From: Acinetobacter sp. SAAs474
Lineage (GTDB): Bacteria; Pseudomonadota; Gammaproteobacteria; Pseudomonadales; Moraxellaceae
Reading direction: 5' to 3'
Length of the DNA stretch: 64,000 nt
Assembly (NCBI RefSeq): GCF_032823475.1
Contig: NZ_CP127915.1
Location: forward strand, 1,178,001 to 1,242,000
This document shows positions 45,222 through 53,657 of this stretch, in pieces (the stretch's first letter is position 1; every line of letters starts with the position of its first letter). The translations under genes were made by a program, and so were the position numbers. A model generated the notes under the pieces. That model was not told the origin of the DNA and searched no databases. It saw only the letters and a program-made list of their open reading frames with translations.

Positions 45222-45956
45222 GTGAAATATTGTTTTATTATTCCTGTTTACAATCATCCTTATTATTTAGAGGCATTGGTTCAGCAACTCAATACTTTTC
45301 ATGTACCGATTATCATGATTAATGATGGTAGTGATCAAGCATGTACAGCGTTATTACAGCGTATTGCTGTGCATTATCCATTGGTAGATTTAATTCAACA
45401 CCCTGTTAATCAGGGCAAAGGTCAAGCGGTTTGTAGCGGTCTGTTACATGCACATCGATTGGGATTAACTCATGCTTTACAGTTAGATTCAGATGGACAA
45501 CATGATTGGTCTGACATTACGCAATTTTTACAAATGTCTCAACAATATCCACACGCAATGATTATTGGACAGCCCGTATTTGATCGTTCAATTCCTAAAA
45601 AACGTCTATATGGGCGTTATTTAACCCATATCTGGGTGTGGATTAACAGTTTATCTTTTGATATTAAAGATAGCATGTGTGGTTTTCGAGTCTATCCGAT
45701 CCAAAAAACCGTCGATATTTTAAACTATCATACATTTCAACCGCGTATGGGCTTTGATACAGAAATTCTTGTACGCTTAAAATGGGAAAATGTAACCTTT
45801 ATTAATCTCCCCACCAAAGTTATTTATCCTGAAAATGGGATCTCTCATTTTAATGCACTAAAAGACAATCTTGAAATTAGTAAAACACATGCACGACTTT
45901 TTGCGGGAATGTTAGTGCGTCTACCTCATCTACTTTATCGCAAGCTTAAACGCTAA
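45222..45956 (+). CDS. family 2 glycosyltransferase
   Basis: This GT-A fold glycosyltransferase of 244 residues has FIIPVYNHPYYLEALV at the N-terminus, then MINDGSD and the metal-binding QLDSDGQHD motif, and a later DSMCGFRVYP motif as in dolichol-phosphate mannosyltransferase-like enzymes. It probably adds a sugar to the polyene or its lipid anchor. The start is GTG 45222: AAGGAG lies directly upstream, and this start falls after the ligase stop. An in-frame ATG at 45204 would place that site inside the coding sequence. The next gene encodes an acyltransferase. Confidence 0.82.
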   Translation: MKYCFIIPVYNHPYYLEALVQQLNTFHVPIIMINDGSDQACTALLQRIAVHYPLVDLIQHPVNQGKGQAVCSGLLHAHRLGLTHALQLDSDGQHDWSDITQFLQMSQQYPHAMIIGQPVFDRSIPKKRLYGRYLTHIWVWINSLSFDIKDSMCGFRVYPIQKTVDILNYHTFQPRMGFDTEILVRLKWENVTFINLPTKVIYPENGISHFNALKDNLEISKTHARLFAGMLVRLPHLLYRKLKR

Positions 45957-45971
45957 ATTGAGTTTTTGATC

Positions 45972-46898
45972 ATGGTGGAAAAAAATACTCAGAAATGGAA
46001 TACGCTTCAAGAACGTGGCGGCATGTTACCATTGAAGTTGATGCTGATTTTTTATCGACTCGGCGGTCGCAGTTTATGTCGATTGATTTTATACTTTATT
46101 ATTATGTGGTATTGGCTATTTTCCAGAATTGCACGAGAAGCTTCTTTAGAGTATTTACAGAGATTACATCAGTTTTTTGGCCAGCACTCACCATTTTCCA
46201 GCTCACCCACATGGTTGCATAGTTACCGGCATTTAATGACCTTTGCTGAATCTATTTTAGATAAAATCGAAGGTTGGCTCGGTCATATTGGTGATGAATC
46301 ACTTGAGTTATATGGTCATGAACATTTTCGTGAACACTATCAACGCGGTACCATTTTAGTGGTGTCTCATTTCGGTAATATTGAACTATTACGTGCTATT
46401 AAATCTGAACATCAACAGAAGATTAATGTACTGGTCTATCAAAAGCATGCTGGAAAATTTAATAGATTTTTAAAAGAATTGAACCAAAATGTTGATATCA
46501 ATTTAATTTCTGTAGATGAGTTAGGAGTTGAAACAGCACTCGTTTTACAACAAAAATTAGATCAAGGTGAATGGGTGATTGTGGCAGCAGATCGAACCCC
46601 AGTGCAATCTGATAAAATTCAATTACTTGATTTTTTAGGTCAGCAAGCCGCATGGCCACAAGGTGCATGGCTGTTAGCACATTTATTAAAAGTGCCTGTC
46701 TTAGCTGTTTTTTGTTATCGTGTTGGCGATAAAATTCAAGTCCATATCCATCATATTGCGCAACAGTTAAATTTCCCGCGTCATCAGCGTATACAAGCGA
46801 TGCAGCAAGTAACGCAAAAATATATAGAACTTTTACAGCATCATTGTCGGTTAATGCCATATCAATGGTTCAATTTTTATCATTTTTGGAACAAATAA
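45972..46898 (+). CDS. LpxL-like acyltransferase of the aryl polyene cluster
   Basis: This protein of 308 residues is of the HtrB/LpxL superfamily (COG4261-like). It has a hydrophobic helix near 30-50, motif HX4E as H133-F-G-N-I-E138, and a C-terminal YQWFNFYHFWNK. The catalytic acid is Glu rather than the Asp of true LpxL. It may acylate the glycosylated polyene lipid. The ATG at 45972 is preferred; a TTG two codons upstream is weaker. In Escherichia coli a glycosyltransferase and such an acyltransferase are joined in one protein, while here they are adjacent separate genes. Confidence 0.78.
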   Translation: MVEKNTQKWNTLQERGGMLPLKLMLIFYRLGGRSLCRLILYFIIMWYWLFSRIAREASLEYLQRLHQFFGQHSPFSSSPTWLHSYRHLMTFAESILDKIEGWLGHIGDESLELYGHEHFREHYQRGTILVVSHFGNIELLRAIKSEHQQKINVLVYQKHAGKFNRFLKELNQNVDINLISVDELGVETALVLQQKLDQGEWVIVAADRTPVQSDKIQLLDFLGQQAAWPQGAWLLAHLLKVPVLAVFCYRVGDKIQVHIHHIAQQLNFPRHQRIQAMQQVTQKYIELLQHHCRLMPYQWFNFYHFWNK

Positions 46899-46910
46899 AG
46901 AGGCAGCAGG

Positions 46911-48440
46911 ATGTTAGTTATTGGGGAATCATTACTCACGATAGAAGATATCGTTGCTGTGGCCCGAAATGAACAAAAAGTGGTTTTATCATCATCGGCA
47001 TCATGGTTACAATTGATTCAGCAAGGCGCAGACTTTCTGGACAGTTTACTACAACAAGATGGTGTGATTTATGGTGTAACAACAGGTTATGGTGATTCAT
47101 GTCTTATTGAGGTGCCACCCGATCAAGTGGGAGAATTACCTTTACATTTATCTCGTTTTCATGGCTGTGGCTTAGGTGAAAATTTAGATTTAGTGAGTGC
47201 TCGTGCTGTTGTAGTGACTCGACTCTGTTCGTTGGCACGTGGTTATTCAGGTGTATCCTTGGCATTGTTACAACGCTTAGTCTGGATGCTCAATGAAAAT
47301 GTTATTCCTGTGATTCCATCGGAAGGCTCTGTGGGTGCGAGTGGTGATTTGACACCATTGTCTTATATTGCGGGTGCTTTGGTCGGCGAGCGTGATGTAT
47401 ATTATCAGGGAAAAATTGTTGCGATTGCCGATGTGTATGCAGAACAACATATACAGCCATTATGTTTAAGGCCCAAAGAAGGTTTGGCATTAATGAATGG
47501 TACTGCGGTCATGACGGCATTGGCGTGTTTAAATTATCAAAAAGCACAGCAAATTGCATTGGCCAGTACAGCTATTACGGCACTCAATGTTTTGGCTTTA
47601 GCAGGAAATCCCAATCATTTTGATGAATTTTTGTTCGCCCAAAAACCACATTTAGGCCAGCAGCATATTGCAGCGCAACTGCGTGACTGGCTCAATTATC
47701 AGGCAGAAAAACAACAGCAGAGTTCTCGATTACAAGACCGTTATTCATTACGCTGTGCACCGCATGTGATTGGTGTATTTGAAGATTCAAAGGTCTGGTT
47801 ACGTCAATTTATTGAAAATGAACTTAATTCGAGCAATGACAATCCTTTAATTGATCCTATCAATTTGCGTGTATTACACGGTGGACATTTTTATGGTGGT
47901 CATATTGCGCAAGCCATGGATAGTTTAAAAATTATGATCGCAAATATTGCTGATCTTATGGATCGTCAATTAGCCCAATTAGTTGATTATAAAATGAATA
48001 ATGGTTTACCTCGCAACCTAACTGGTTCGAGTACTGAGCGTTTAGCACTTAATCATGGTTTTAAGGCTGTACAAATTGCGGTTTCAGCTTGGACTGCTGA
48101 AGCGCTAAAGCAGACTTTGGCAGCCTCTATTTTTTCTCGTTCTACCGAATGCCATAATCAAGATAAAGTCAGTATGGGGACGATTGCAGCACGTGATGCC
48201 AGTCGGGTCATTTTATTGACGGAACAAGTTATTGCAGCATTAAGTTGTGCAAGTGTACAAGCGATTAAACTAAAAGGTTTAGATACACAATTGGGTTCTG
48301 TTTTAACAGCATTTCAACAATGGGTACTGCAAACTTTTAGTTATGTAGAAGAAGATAGATCTTTACAAAAAGAGCTACAAACATTGGTCAATCGATTAGA
48401 AAATTTAGAATTGATTGACAGCACAATTTTTACCCAATAG
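46911..48440 (+). CDS. MIO-type aromatic amino acid ammonia-lyase
   Basis: This protein of 509 residues is of the HAL/PAL/TAL family. It forms the MIO cofactor from A143-S144-G145 in VGASGDLTPLS. The catalytic Tyr is Y54 in IYGVTTGYG, and NGTAVMTA and SSNDNPLID are conserved. The selectivity pair at positions equivalent to His89-Leu90 of Rhodobacter tyrosine ammonia-lyase is F83-H84: Phe is found in phenylalanine-type enzymes, while His at the second position recalls histidine ammonia-lyases. It probably supplies a cinnamate or coumarate starter by deaminating Phe or Tyr. GCAGG precedes the ATG; the gene lies 12 bp after the acyltransferase gene. Confidence 0.85.
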   Translation: MLVIGESLLTIEDIVAVARNEQKVVLSSSASWLQLIQQGADFLDSLLQQDGVIYGVTTGYGDSCLIEVPPDQVGELPLHLSRFHGCGLGENLDLVSARAVVVTRLCSLARGYSGVSLALLQRLVWMLNENVIPVIPSEGSVGASGDLTPLSYIAGALVGERDVYYQGKIVAIADVYAEQHIQPLCLRPKEGLALMNGTAVMTALACLNYQKAQQIALASTAITALNVLALAGNPNHFDEFLFAQKPHLGQQHIAAQLRDWLNYQAEKQQQSSRLQDRYSLRCAPHVIGVFEDSKVWLRQFIENELNSSNDNPLIDPINLRVLHGGHFYGGHIAQAMDSLKIMIANIADLMDRQLAQLVDYKMNNGLPRNLTGSSTERLALNHGFKAVQIAVSAWTAEALKQTLAASIFSRSTECHNQDKVSMGTIAARDASRVILLTEQVIAALSCASVQAIKLKGLDTQLGSVLTAFQQWVLQTFSYVEEDRSLQKELQTLVNRLENLELIDSTIFTQ

Positions 48441-48456
48441 CAAAGGATCCGTAAGC

Positions 48457-48876
48457 ATGTATGTCGATATTGTTATTGAAGTACCATTTCATGATGTAGA
48501 CACCATGGAAATTGTTTGGCATGGGCACTATTTAAAATATTTTGAAATTGCACGCTGTCAGTTACTTGATCAGTTTAATTATAACTATAATCAAATGCGT
48601 GATTCTGGCTATGCATGGCCTGTGATTGAAAGTCATGTTCGTTATGTACAGGGAATCGTATTTCAGCAAAAAATTCGTGTACGCGCCATCTTAAAAGAAT
48701 GGGAAAATAGATTAAAAATTGAATATCAGATTTTTGATGCAATAACTGGTCGTCGATTAACCAAAGGTTATACGTCTCAAGTTGCTGTAAATATGCAGAC
48801 ACGCGAAATGTGTTATGTCTCTCCCGAAATTTTATTGCAACGACTCCATTCATGGTCAGAGTTTAAATCAGTATGA
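48457..48876 (+). CDS. apeK: 4-hydroxybenzoyl-CoA thioesterase-like protein
   Basis: This hotdog thioesterase of 139 residues belongs to the 4HBT group. The motif HDVDTMEIVWHGHYLKYFE (12-30) contains the catalytic Asp (D15) and the conserved His-Gly-His. It may release a mischarged or finished acyl chain from an ACP. ATG 48457 is chosen, with AAGGA about nine bases upstream; an in-frame extension to 48415 runs back into the lyase gene. Its stop overlaps the following gene (ATGA). Confidence 0.82.
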   Translation: MYVDIVIEVPFHDVDTMEIVWHGHYLKYFEIARCQLLDQFNYNYNQMRDSGYAWPVIESHVRYVQGIVFQQKIRVRAILKEWENRLKIEYQIFDAITGRRLTKGYTSQVAVNMQTREMCYVSPEILLQRLHSWSEFKSV

Positions 48877-49514
48877 AGATAGATATTAAATATTGTATAC
48901 AAGTTACTGTGATGAGTATGGCAATAATCGCCAGTAGTATGTCGCTGGTGTATGCTGGACAAAGTAATGCGCAAAAAATTTTTCAACAATTGTCTGCAAT
49001 GCCACTGGTGAGAGCTGATTTTGAGCAACGTAAGAAATTAAGCACTTTAAATAAAACCTATATATCGAAAGGTACCGTTTTATTTGCTAAAAATTATGGT
49101 GTGTTATGGCAAATCCAAACACCTGTTAAAGCTGATTTAATCGTAACAGCGCAAAAATTGGTACAAAAAACTCAACGGACATATAGTCAAATTGAGATTA
49201 ATAAAACACCATATGGTTCTGTTGCAACCATGTTTTTACAGTTAATGTCTGGTAATGAAGTGGCATTAGCAAAAAACTTTAATATTGTTTCTGCAAAATA
49301 TACGCCTGTGCAATGGCGTATTGTATTAACGCCTAAAAGCAGTTTATTTAAAAAGCTATTTGATCAGGTTGATATACAGGGGCAACGTTATGTCGATGAA
49401 GTGTTGATTCAAGAAAAAGCGGGGAATACCACTCAGATTATTTTTAGTCAACAAACATCACAACCGAATACTTTAATGGCTACAGAACATGCACTTTTCC
49501 AATTGGCAAAATAA
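48873..49514 (+). CDS. LolA-like outer-membrane lipoprotein carrier
   Basis: This protein of 213 residues starts with a signal peptide (about 1-28, VYA cleavage region). The mature domain has the LolA-like half-barrel pattern (VRADFEQRKKLSTLNKTYISKGTVLFAKNYGVLWQI). In aryl polyene clusters such proteins are thought to carry the lipidated polyene across the periplasm; the evidence is genomic. Its start overlaps the thioesterase stop, and its end overlaps the MMPL gene by 26 bases, indicating tight translational coupling. Confidence 0.82.
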   Translation: MKIDIKYCIQVTVMSMAIIASSMSLVYAGQSNAQKIFQQLSAMPLVRADFEQRKKLSTLNKTYISKGTVLFAKNYGVLWQIQTPVKADLIVTAQKLVQKTQRTYSQIEINKTPYGSVATMFLQLMSGNEVALAKNFNIVSAKYTPVQWRIVLTPKSSLFKKLFDQVDIQGQRYVDEVLIQEKAGNTTQIIFSQQTSQPNTLMATEHALFQLAK

Positions 49515-51792
49515 AGCAACAGCAATTTGGTTAGTTGTTTTAACGGTGATTGCCTTCATGCTGGGCATTGCATGGTTAAAAAAAGAAATTCATATTGAAA
49601 CCAATATTTTTGCTTTATTGCCTGAAGTTCATCAAGATCGACAGCTTGAGATGGCACAACAATATGTTAGTCATCAGTTGAATAATAAAGTTTTTGTGGT
49701 GCTGGATGCTAAAAATGATGAAAATATAGCCAAGGCAACACAGTTATTTCAACAAAAAATTAAGCAAAGTGGTGTGTTTAAACCGTTAAAAGCTCAATTT
49801 GATAGTGAATCATTTGCAAAAAATTTATATCAACATAAAGTTGGGCTATTAACGCCAAGTGATCAGGCCTTATTGGCATCAGGTGATTATGATGCTTTAA
49901 CTGAACAGAGCCTATTACAATTTATCAGTCCAGGTGTACCCATTAATGCTGAGATATTACAACAGGACCCCTTTTTATTTTTTCCACGTTATATTTTGGG
50001 ATTAGCAGCACAGCAGGATAATAATATTCATTTGGAAAATGGTTTTGCTACACGTCGTGATCATCAGGGAATTTCTAGATTATTGATCATAGAGTTAAAC
50101 AATAGTCCATATAATATTGATTACCAAGAGAAAACTTCAAAATTTATTGATCAGATTAATCAACAATTAAAGACTCTAGATGTTAAAGCACATTGGACAG
50201 GGACTTTATTATTTGCTGCATTCGGTACCCACTCTGCTCAAAATGAAATTTCAACTATTGGTTTAGGCTCAACCTTAGGCATTTTATTTTTGGTGTGGTT
50301 TGGCTTTCGTTCGATACGGCCAATGTTTACTGAAATGATTGCGGTCAGTACAGGATGCCTTGTCGCATTTGCCATGACGTATTGGTTATTTGGTGAAATT
50401 CATTTGATTACCTTGGTTTTTGGTGCCAGCTTAATCGGTGTATGTGTGGATTTTTCCTTTTATTTTATGGCGATGCAGTCACAACAGCGTCAACTCAATG
50501 GTTTTGAAGTTTTAAAGCCAATATTGCCTAGTTTGCTGGTTGGCCTACTCACTACCTTATTGGCTTATGTTGTGTTGAGTTTTACGCCATTTCCGGGATT
50601 TAAACAAATTGCAGTCTTTTCCATTGTTGGCTTAACATCGGCATGGATAAGTAGTATTTTATTATTGCCGCGATTACCAGCATTAAATGCAGCACCTGCA
50701 ATTCGTACTTTAGGTTTTATCGGACGTTTAAGAGCATATATTCAACAACATCGTTATTTACGTTACATCGTGATTATCGTTATTTTATCTGTGACAGGAC
50801 CGAGTCTCTTATTCTTGCAAAGTAATGATGATATTCGTAACTTACAAAGTATGGATATCAGGCTAAAACAAGAAGATCAATATATTCGTGATCGGTTTGT
50901 CCAGCAGCAAGGTAGTGATTATTTTGTTGTCCACGGACAAACACCTGCCGATTTAGCTGCTAATGAGCAAAAACTATTAAAGCAATTGCAACAATTAAAA
51001 CAGCAAGGAAAATTAGGTGCTTATCAAGCATTAGGCCAATGGTTGCCGAGTGAACAGGAACAACAGAACAATATTCAGTATTTACAAAATATTCCTTATA
51101 CAAAGCTACAGGCTTATGCAACAGCGATGCAGCTTAACCTGCATGATCTGCTACAGTGGCAACACCATTTATCACAACAGCCGCTGTTAAATATTCAGGC
51201 ATTTTCTGGTCATCCTTTTGCCTTTTTACAAATCAATCCTACGACACGTCTGGTGATGTTGCAAAATGTCCAAGATATAGCAGCATTACAGCAACTGAGT
51301 GACCATCATATACAATTATTACGACCGGTGAATCAACTTTCAGTATTATTTCAGCAGCATCGAATTCATGCGCAATGGCTATTGCTGGTCGCGTTTGCGA
51401 TTCTCGCTGTTGGTCTGGGAATTTTCTATGGTATTCAAGCGATTGTACCTTTAATGCTTCCAGTGACGATGGCATTAATGACGACTTTTGCGATACAGGC
51501 CTGGTTGGGTGTAGAGATTAATCTTTTTAGTATAATGGGTACATTCTTGATCGTTGGGATTGGGGTCGATTATGCCATTTTTTATTATCATGGTCATGAT
51601 CATCCACATGTAGTTGCTATGGCATTATTTTTATGCATGATGTCAACTTTTTTTGGTTTTGGACTGCTGTCATTTAGTCAAACGTATGCAATTCATTGTT
51701 TTGGTTTAACAGTGCTGTTGGGGGTGGTATTTGCATTTATTTATGCCACTTTATTTACGACAGCCCATACTTCCCACGATATGACTCAGTAA
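49489..51792 (+). CDS. MMPL/RND-family exporter of the aryl polyene cluster
   Basis: This inner-membrane transporter of 767 residues has 12 helices in two repeats: helix 1 (about 11-28), a periplasmic domain (29-245), a six-helix bundle (about 250-400), a second helix near 420-438, a second periplasmic domain, and the last six helices (about 615-760). The RND-type SIMGTFLIVGIGVDYAIFYYHGHD motif resembles MMPL proteins, with an Asp that may take part in proton coupling. It likely extracts the polyene lipid from the inner membrane for hand-over to the LolA-like protein. Overlaps the LolA-like gene. Confidence 0.85.
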   Translation: MHFSNWQNKATAIWLVVLTVIAFMLGIAWLKKEIHIETNIFALLPEVHQDRQLEMAQQYVSHQLNNKVFVVLDAKNDENIAKATQLFQQKIKQSGVFKPLKAQFDSESFAKNLYQHKVGLLTPSDQALLASGDYDALTEQSLLQFISPGVPINAEILQQDPFLFFPRYILGLAAQQDNNIHLENGFATRRDHQGISRLLIIELNNSPYNIDYQEKTSKFIDQINQQLKTLDVKAHWTGTLLFAAFGTHSAQNEISTIGLGSTLGILFLVWFGFRSIRPMFTEMIAVSTGCLVAFAMTYWLFGEIHLITLVFGASLIGVCVDFSFYFMAMQSQQRQLNGFEVLKPILPSLLVGLLTTLLAYVVLSFTPFPGFKQIAVFSIVGLTSAWISSILLLPRLPALNAAPAIRTLGFIGRLRAYIQQHRYLRYIVIIVILSVTGPSLLFLQSNDDIRNLQSMDIRLKQEDQYIRDRFVQQQGSDYFVVHGQTPADLAANEQKLLKQLQQLKQQGKLGAYQALGQWLPSEQEQQNNIQYLQNIPYTKLQAYATAMQLNLHDLLQWQHHLSQQPLLNIQAFSGHPFAFLQINPTTRLVMLQNVQDIAALQQLSDHHIQLLRPVNQLSVLFQQHRIHAQWLLLVAFAILAVGLGIFYGIQAIVPLMLPVTMALMTTFAIQAWLGVEINLFSIMGTFLIVGIGVDYAIFYYHGHDHPHVVAMALFLCMMSTFFGFGLLSFSQTYAIHCFGLTVLLGVVFAFIYATLFTTAHTSHDMTQ

Positions 51793-51824
51793 TAGTGCTG
51801 AAGATGACAAAAAATAGGAATAAG

Positions 51825-53096
51825 ATGATGGCGATAACGCAACACGTTGATGTACTGATTATTGGTGCAGGACCTTCAGGAAGTTCAGCAGCTGCATTAC
51901 TGAGAAAAAAAGGTTATCAGGTCACAATCATTGAGAAACAGTATTTTCCACGCTTTTCTATTGGTGAGTCCTTATTACCACAATCAATGGTTTTTTTAGA
52001 AGAAGCGGGTTTATTAGAGACCATTGCAGATCATGTCAATACTTATGCGTTTCAATATAAAAATGGTGCTGCTTTTTTAAAAGGTTCACAGCGTAGTCAT
52101 TATGATTTTAGAGAAAAATTTACTGCGGGGCCAGGAACGACTTGGCAAGTTCGCCGTGCGGAGTTTGATCATTTACTGGCTACACAAGCGCAAAAAATGG
52201 GCGCGGAAATTCGTTTTGGTCATGAAGTAGTCGCCGTCAATATCGAGCCAGATCAACCAATTTTGACAGTAAAAAATGCCGAGAATGAAACTTATCAAAT
52301 ACAGGCCAAGTTCTTATTAGATGCCAGTGGTTTTGGACGAATTTTACCTAAATTACTCGATTTGGAACAGCCATCAGATTTTCCGGTACGTCGTGCTATT
52401 TTTACTCATATTGAAGATGGTATTTTAGATCATCCTGATTTTGACCGAGAAAAAATTTTAATTACAGTACATGAAAAAGATCCACGAGCATGGTATTGGT
52501 TGATTCCATTTGCAGATGGACGTTCATCATTTGGTATCGTGGCAGAACAAGATTTTTTTGAGCAATATGGTCAACTTGGACAATCTGCTGATGAATTACA
52601 ACAACGATTTAAAGAAATTTTAGCGGATGATCCAAGCTTATCTCAGTTGTTAACAGATGCTAAATGGGATACGCCTGTACGTACCTTGGTGGGGTATTCT
52701 GCTAATGTAAAACAACTGGCTGCTAAAAATTTTGCTTTATTGGGGAATGCTGGAGAGTTTTTAGATCCAGTATTTTCATCTGGTGTAACGATTGCATTAA
52801 AATCATCAAGTATGGTTGTTCCATTAGTTGAGCAGGTTTTACAAGGTCATGATGTTGACTGGATGGAACACTATGAAAAACCGTTACGTCAGGGAATTCA
52901 AGTATTCCGTGCTTATGTTGAAGCATGGTATTCGGGTGCATTTCAAGACATTGTGTTTTGCAAACATCAACAACCACGTGTACGTCTCATGATTTCAGCT
53001 TTACTGGCAGGTTATGCGTGGGATCAAGACAATCCATTACATCGTAATACTCAACAGCATTTAGCTACATTAACTGAATATTGTCGTGAGCAATAG
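51825..53096 (+). CDS. halogenase-like FAD-dependent oxidoreductase
   Basis: This flavoprotein of 423 residues has FAD-binding GAGPSG (14-19), the Rossmann segment LLDASGFGR (165-172) and NFALLGNAGEFLDPVFSSG. It contains W223-Y-W225-L-I227-P228, matching the WxWxIP motif of flavin-dependent halogenases, and a Lys at position 79 in a context like the halogenase active-site Lys. Whether it halogenates, hydroxylates or reduces the chain is unresolved, since geranylgeranyl-reductase-like relatives share parts of this layout. The start is ATG 51825 or 51828, after TAGGAA; upstream in-frame codons overlap the exporter gene. Confidence 0.8.
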   Translation: MMAITQHVDVLIIGAGPSGSSAAALLRKKGYQVTIIEKQYFPRFSIGESLLPQSMVFLEEAGLLETIADHVNTYAFQYKNGAAFLKGSQRSHYDFREKFTAGPGTTWQVRRAEFDHLLATQAQKMGAEIRFGHEVVAVNIEPDQPILTVKNAENETYQIQAKFLLDASGFGRILPKLLDLEQPSDFPVRRAIFTHIEDGILDHPDFDREKILITVHEKDPRAWYWLIPFADGRSSFGIVAEQDFFEQYGQLGQSADELQQRFKEILADDPSLSQLLTDAKWDTPVRTLVGYSANVKQLAAKNFALLGNAGEFLDPVFSSGVTIALKSSSMVVPLVEQVLQGHDVDWMEHYEKPLRQGIQVFRAYVEAWYSGAFQDIVFCKHQQPRVRLMISALLAGYAWDQDNPLHRNTQQHLATLTEYCREQ

Positions 53097-53111
53097 CCAA
53101 GAAGACCAAAT

Positions 53112-53657
53112 ATGAGGGATCAATTTCAAATGCGATTCATTGGATTAATACTGTTGGTGGCAATGTTATGTAGTGGATGTCAGCATTTTATTCCTGCAGC
53201 ACCTGGTTTAACTTCAGTGACATGGCCATCGTTAAGCTATCAGCGACAAGATCAGGTTGAAGTGCAATGGAAAGATAAAAGCTTTAGTTTTTTATTGTAC
53301 CAACAACAAAATGGCTCTAATTTACAATTGATCGCGTTGAGTTTAACGGGTCAACAGCTATTCCAACTTTCTTTTGATGGTCAACATGTCATTGTTGAGC
53401 AACGTATCGATCAAATGAAGTTATTGCCGTTTGACTATTTACTTCGCGATATATTGTATGCGACCTATCCAGATTATAAGACTCAGGCGCATATCAAATA
53501 TGATGGTAATAGCAGTATGGTTTTTATACAGGACCATTTGATCCTGAATATTTTAAAACACAAAGATCTGATTGAATTAAATAATATTCAAGTGCCTTAT
53601 CAAATGACGATTAGTCCAATAACTGAAGTTTTAGAGCATGATGGGGGGGGAACATGA
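53112..53657 (+). CDS. outer-membrane lipoprotein of the aryl polyene cluster
   Basis: This lipoprotein of 181 residues has a signal peptide and lipobox cleaved before C23 (LCSGC). The residue at +2 is Gln, not Asp, so it is predicted to go to the outer membrane. The mature part is beta-rich and resembles the DUF3261 family, which is restricted mostly to aryl polyene loci. It could receive or insert the polyene lipid. Its last codons run through a G8 tract (53643-53650), which also lies just upstream of the next gene's ATG. The stop overlaps that ATG. Confidence 0.8.
   Translation: MRDQFQMRFIGLILLVAMLCSGCQHFIPAAPGLTSVTWPSLSYQRQDQVEVQWKDKSFSFLLYQQQNGSNLQLIALSLTGQQLFQLSFDGQHVIVEQRIDQMKLLPFDYLLRDILYATYPDYKTQAHIKYDGNSSMVFIQDHLILNILKHKDLIELNNIQVPYQMTISPITEVLEHDGGGT

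Noticed and set aside
51696..51824. 43-codon upstream extension of the flavoprotein
   Set aside because: It overlaps the exporter gene in another frame and lacks a ribosome site; the FAD motif begins near ATG 51825, which follows TAGGAA.
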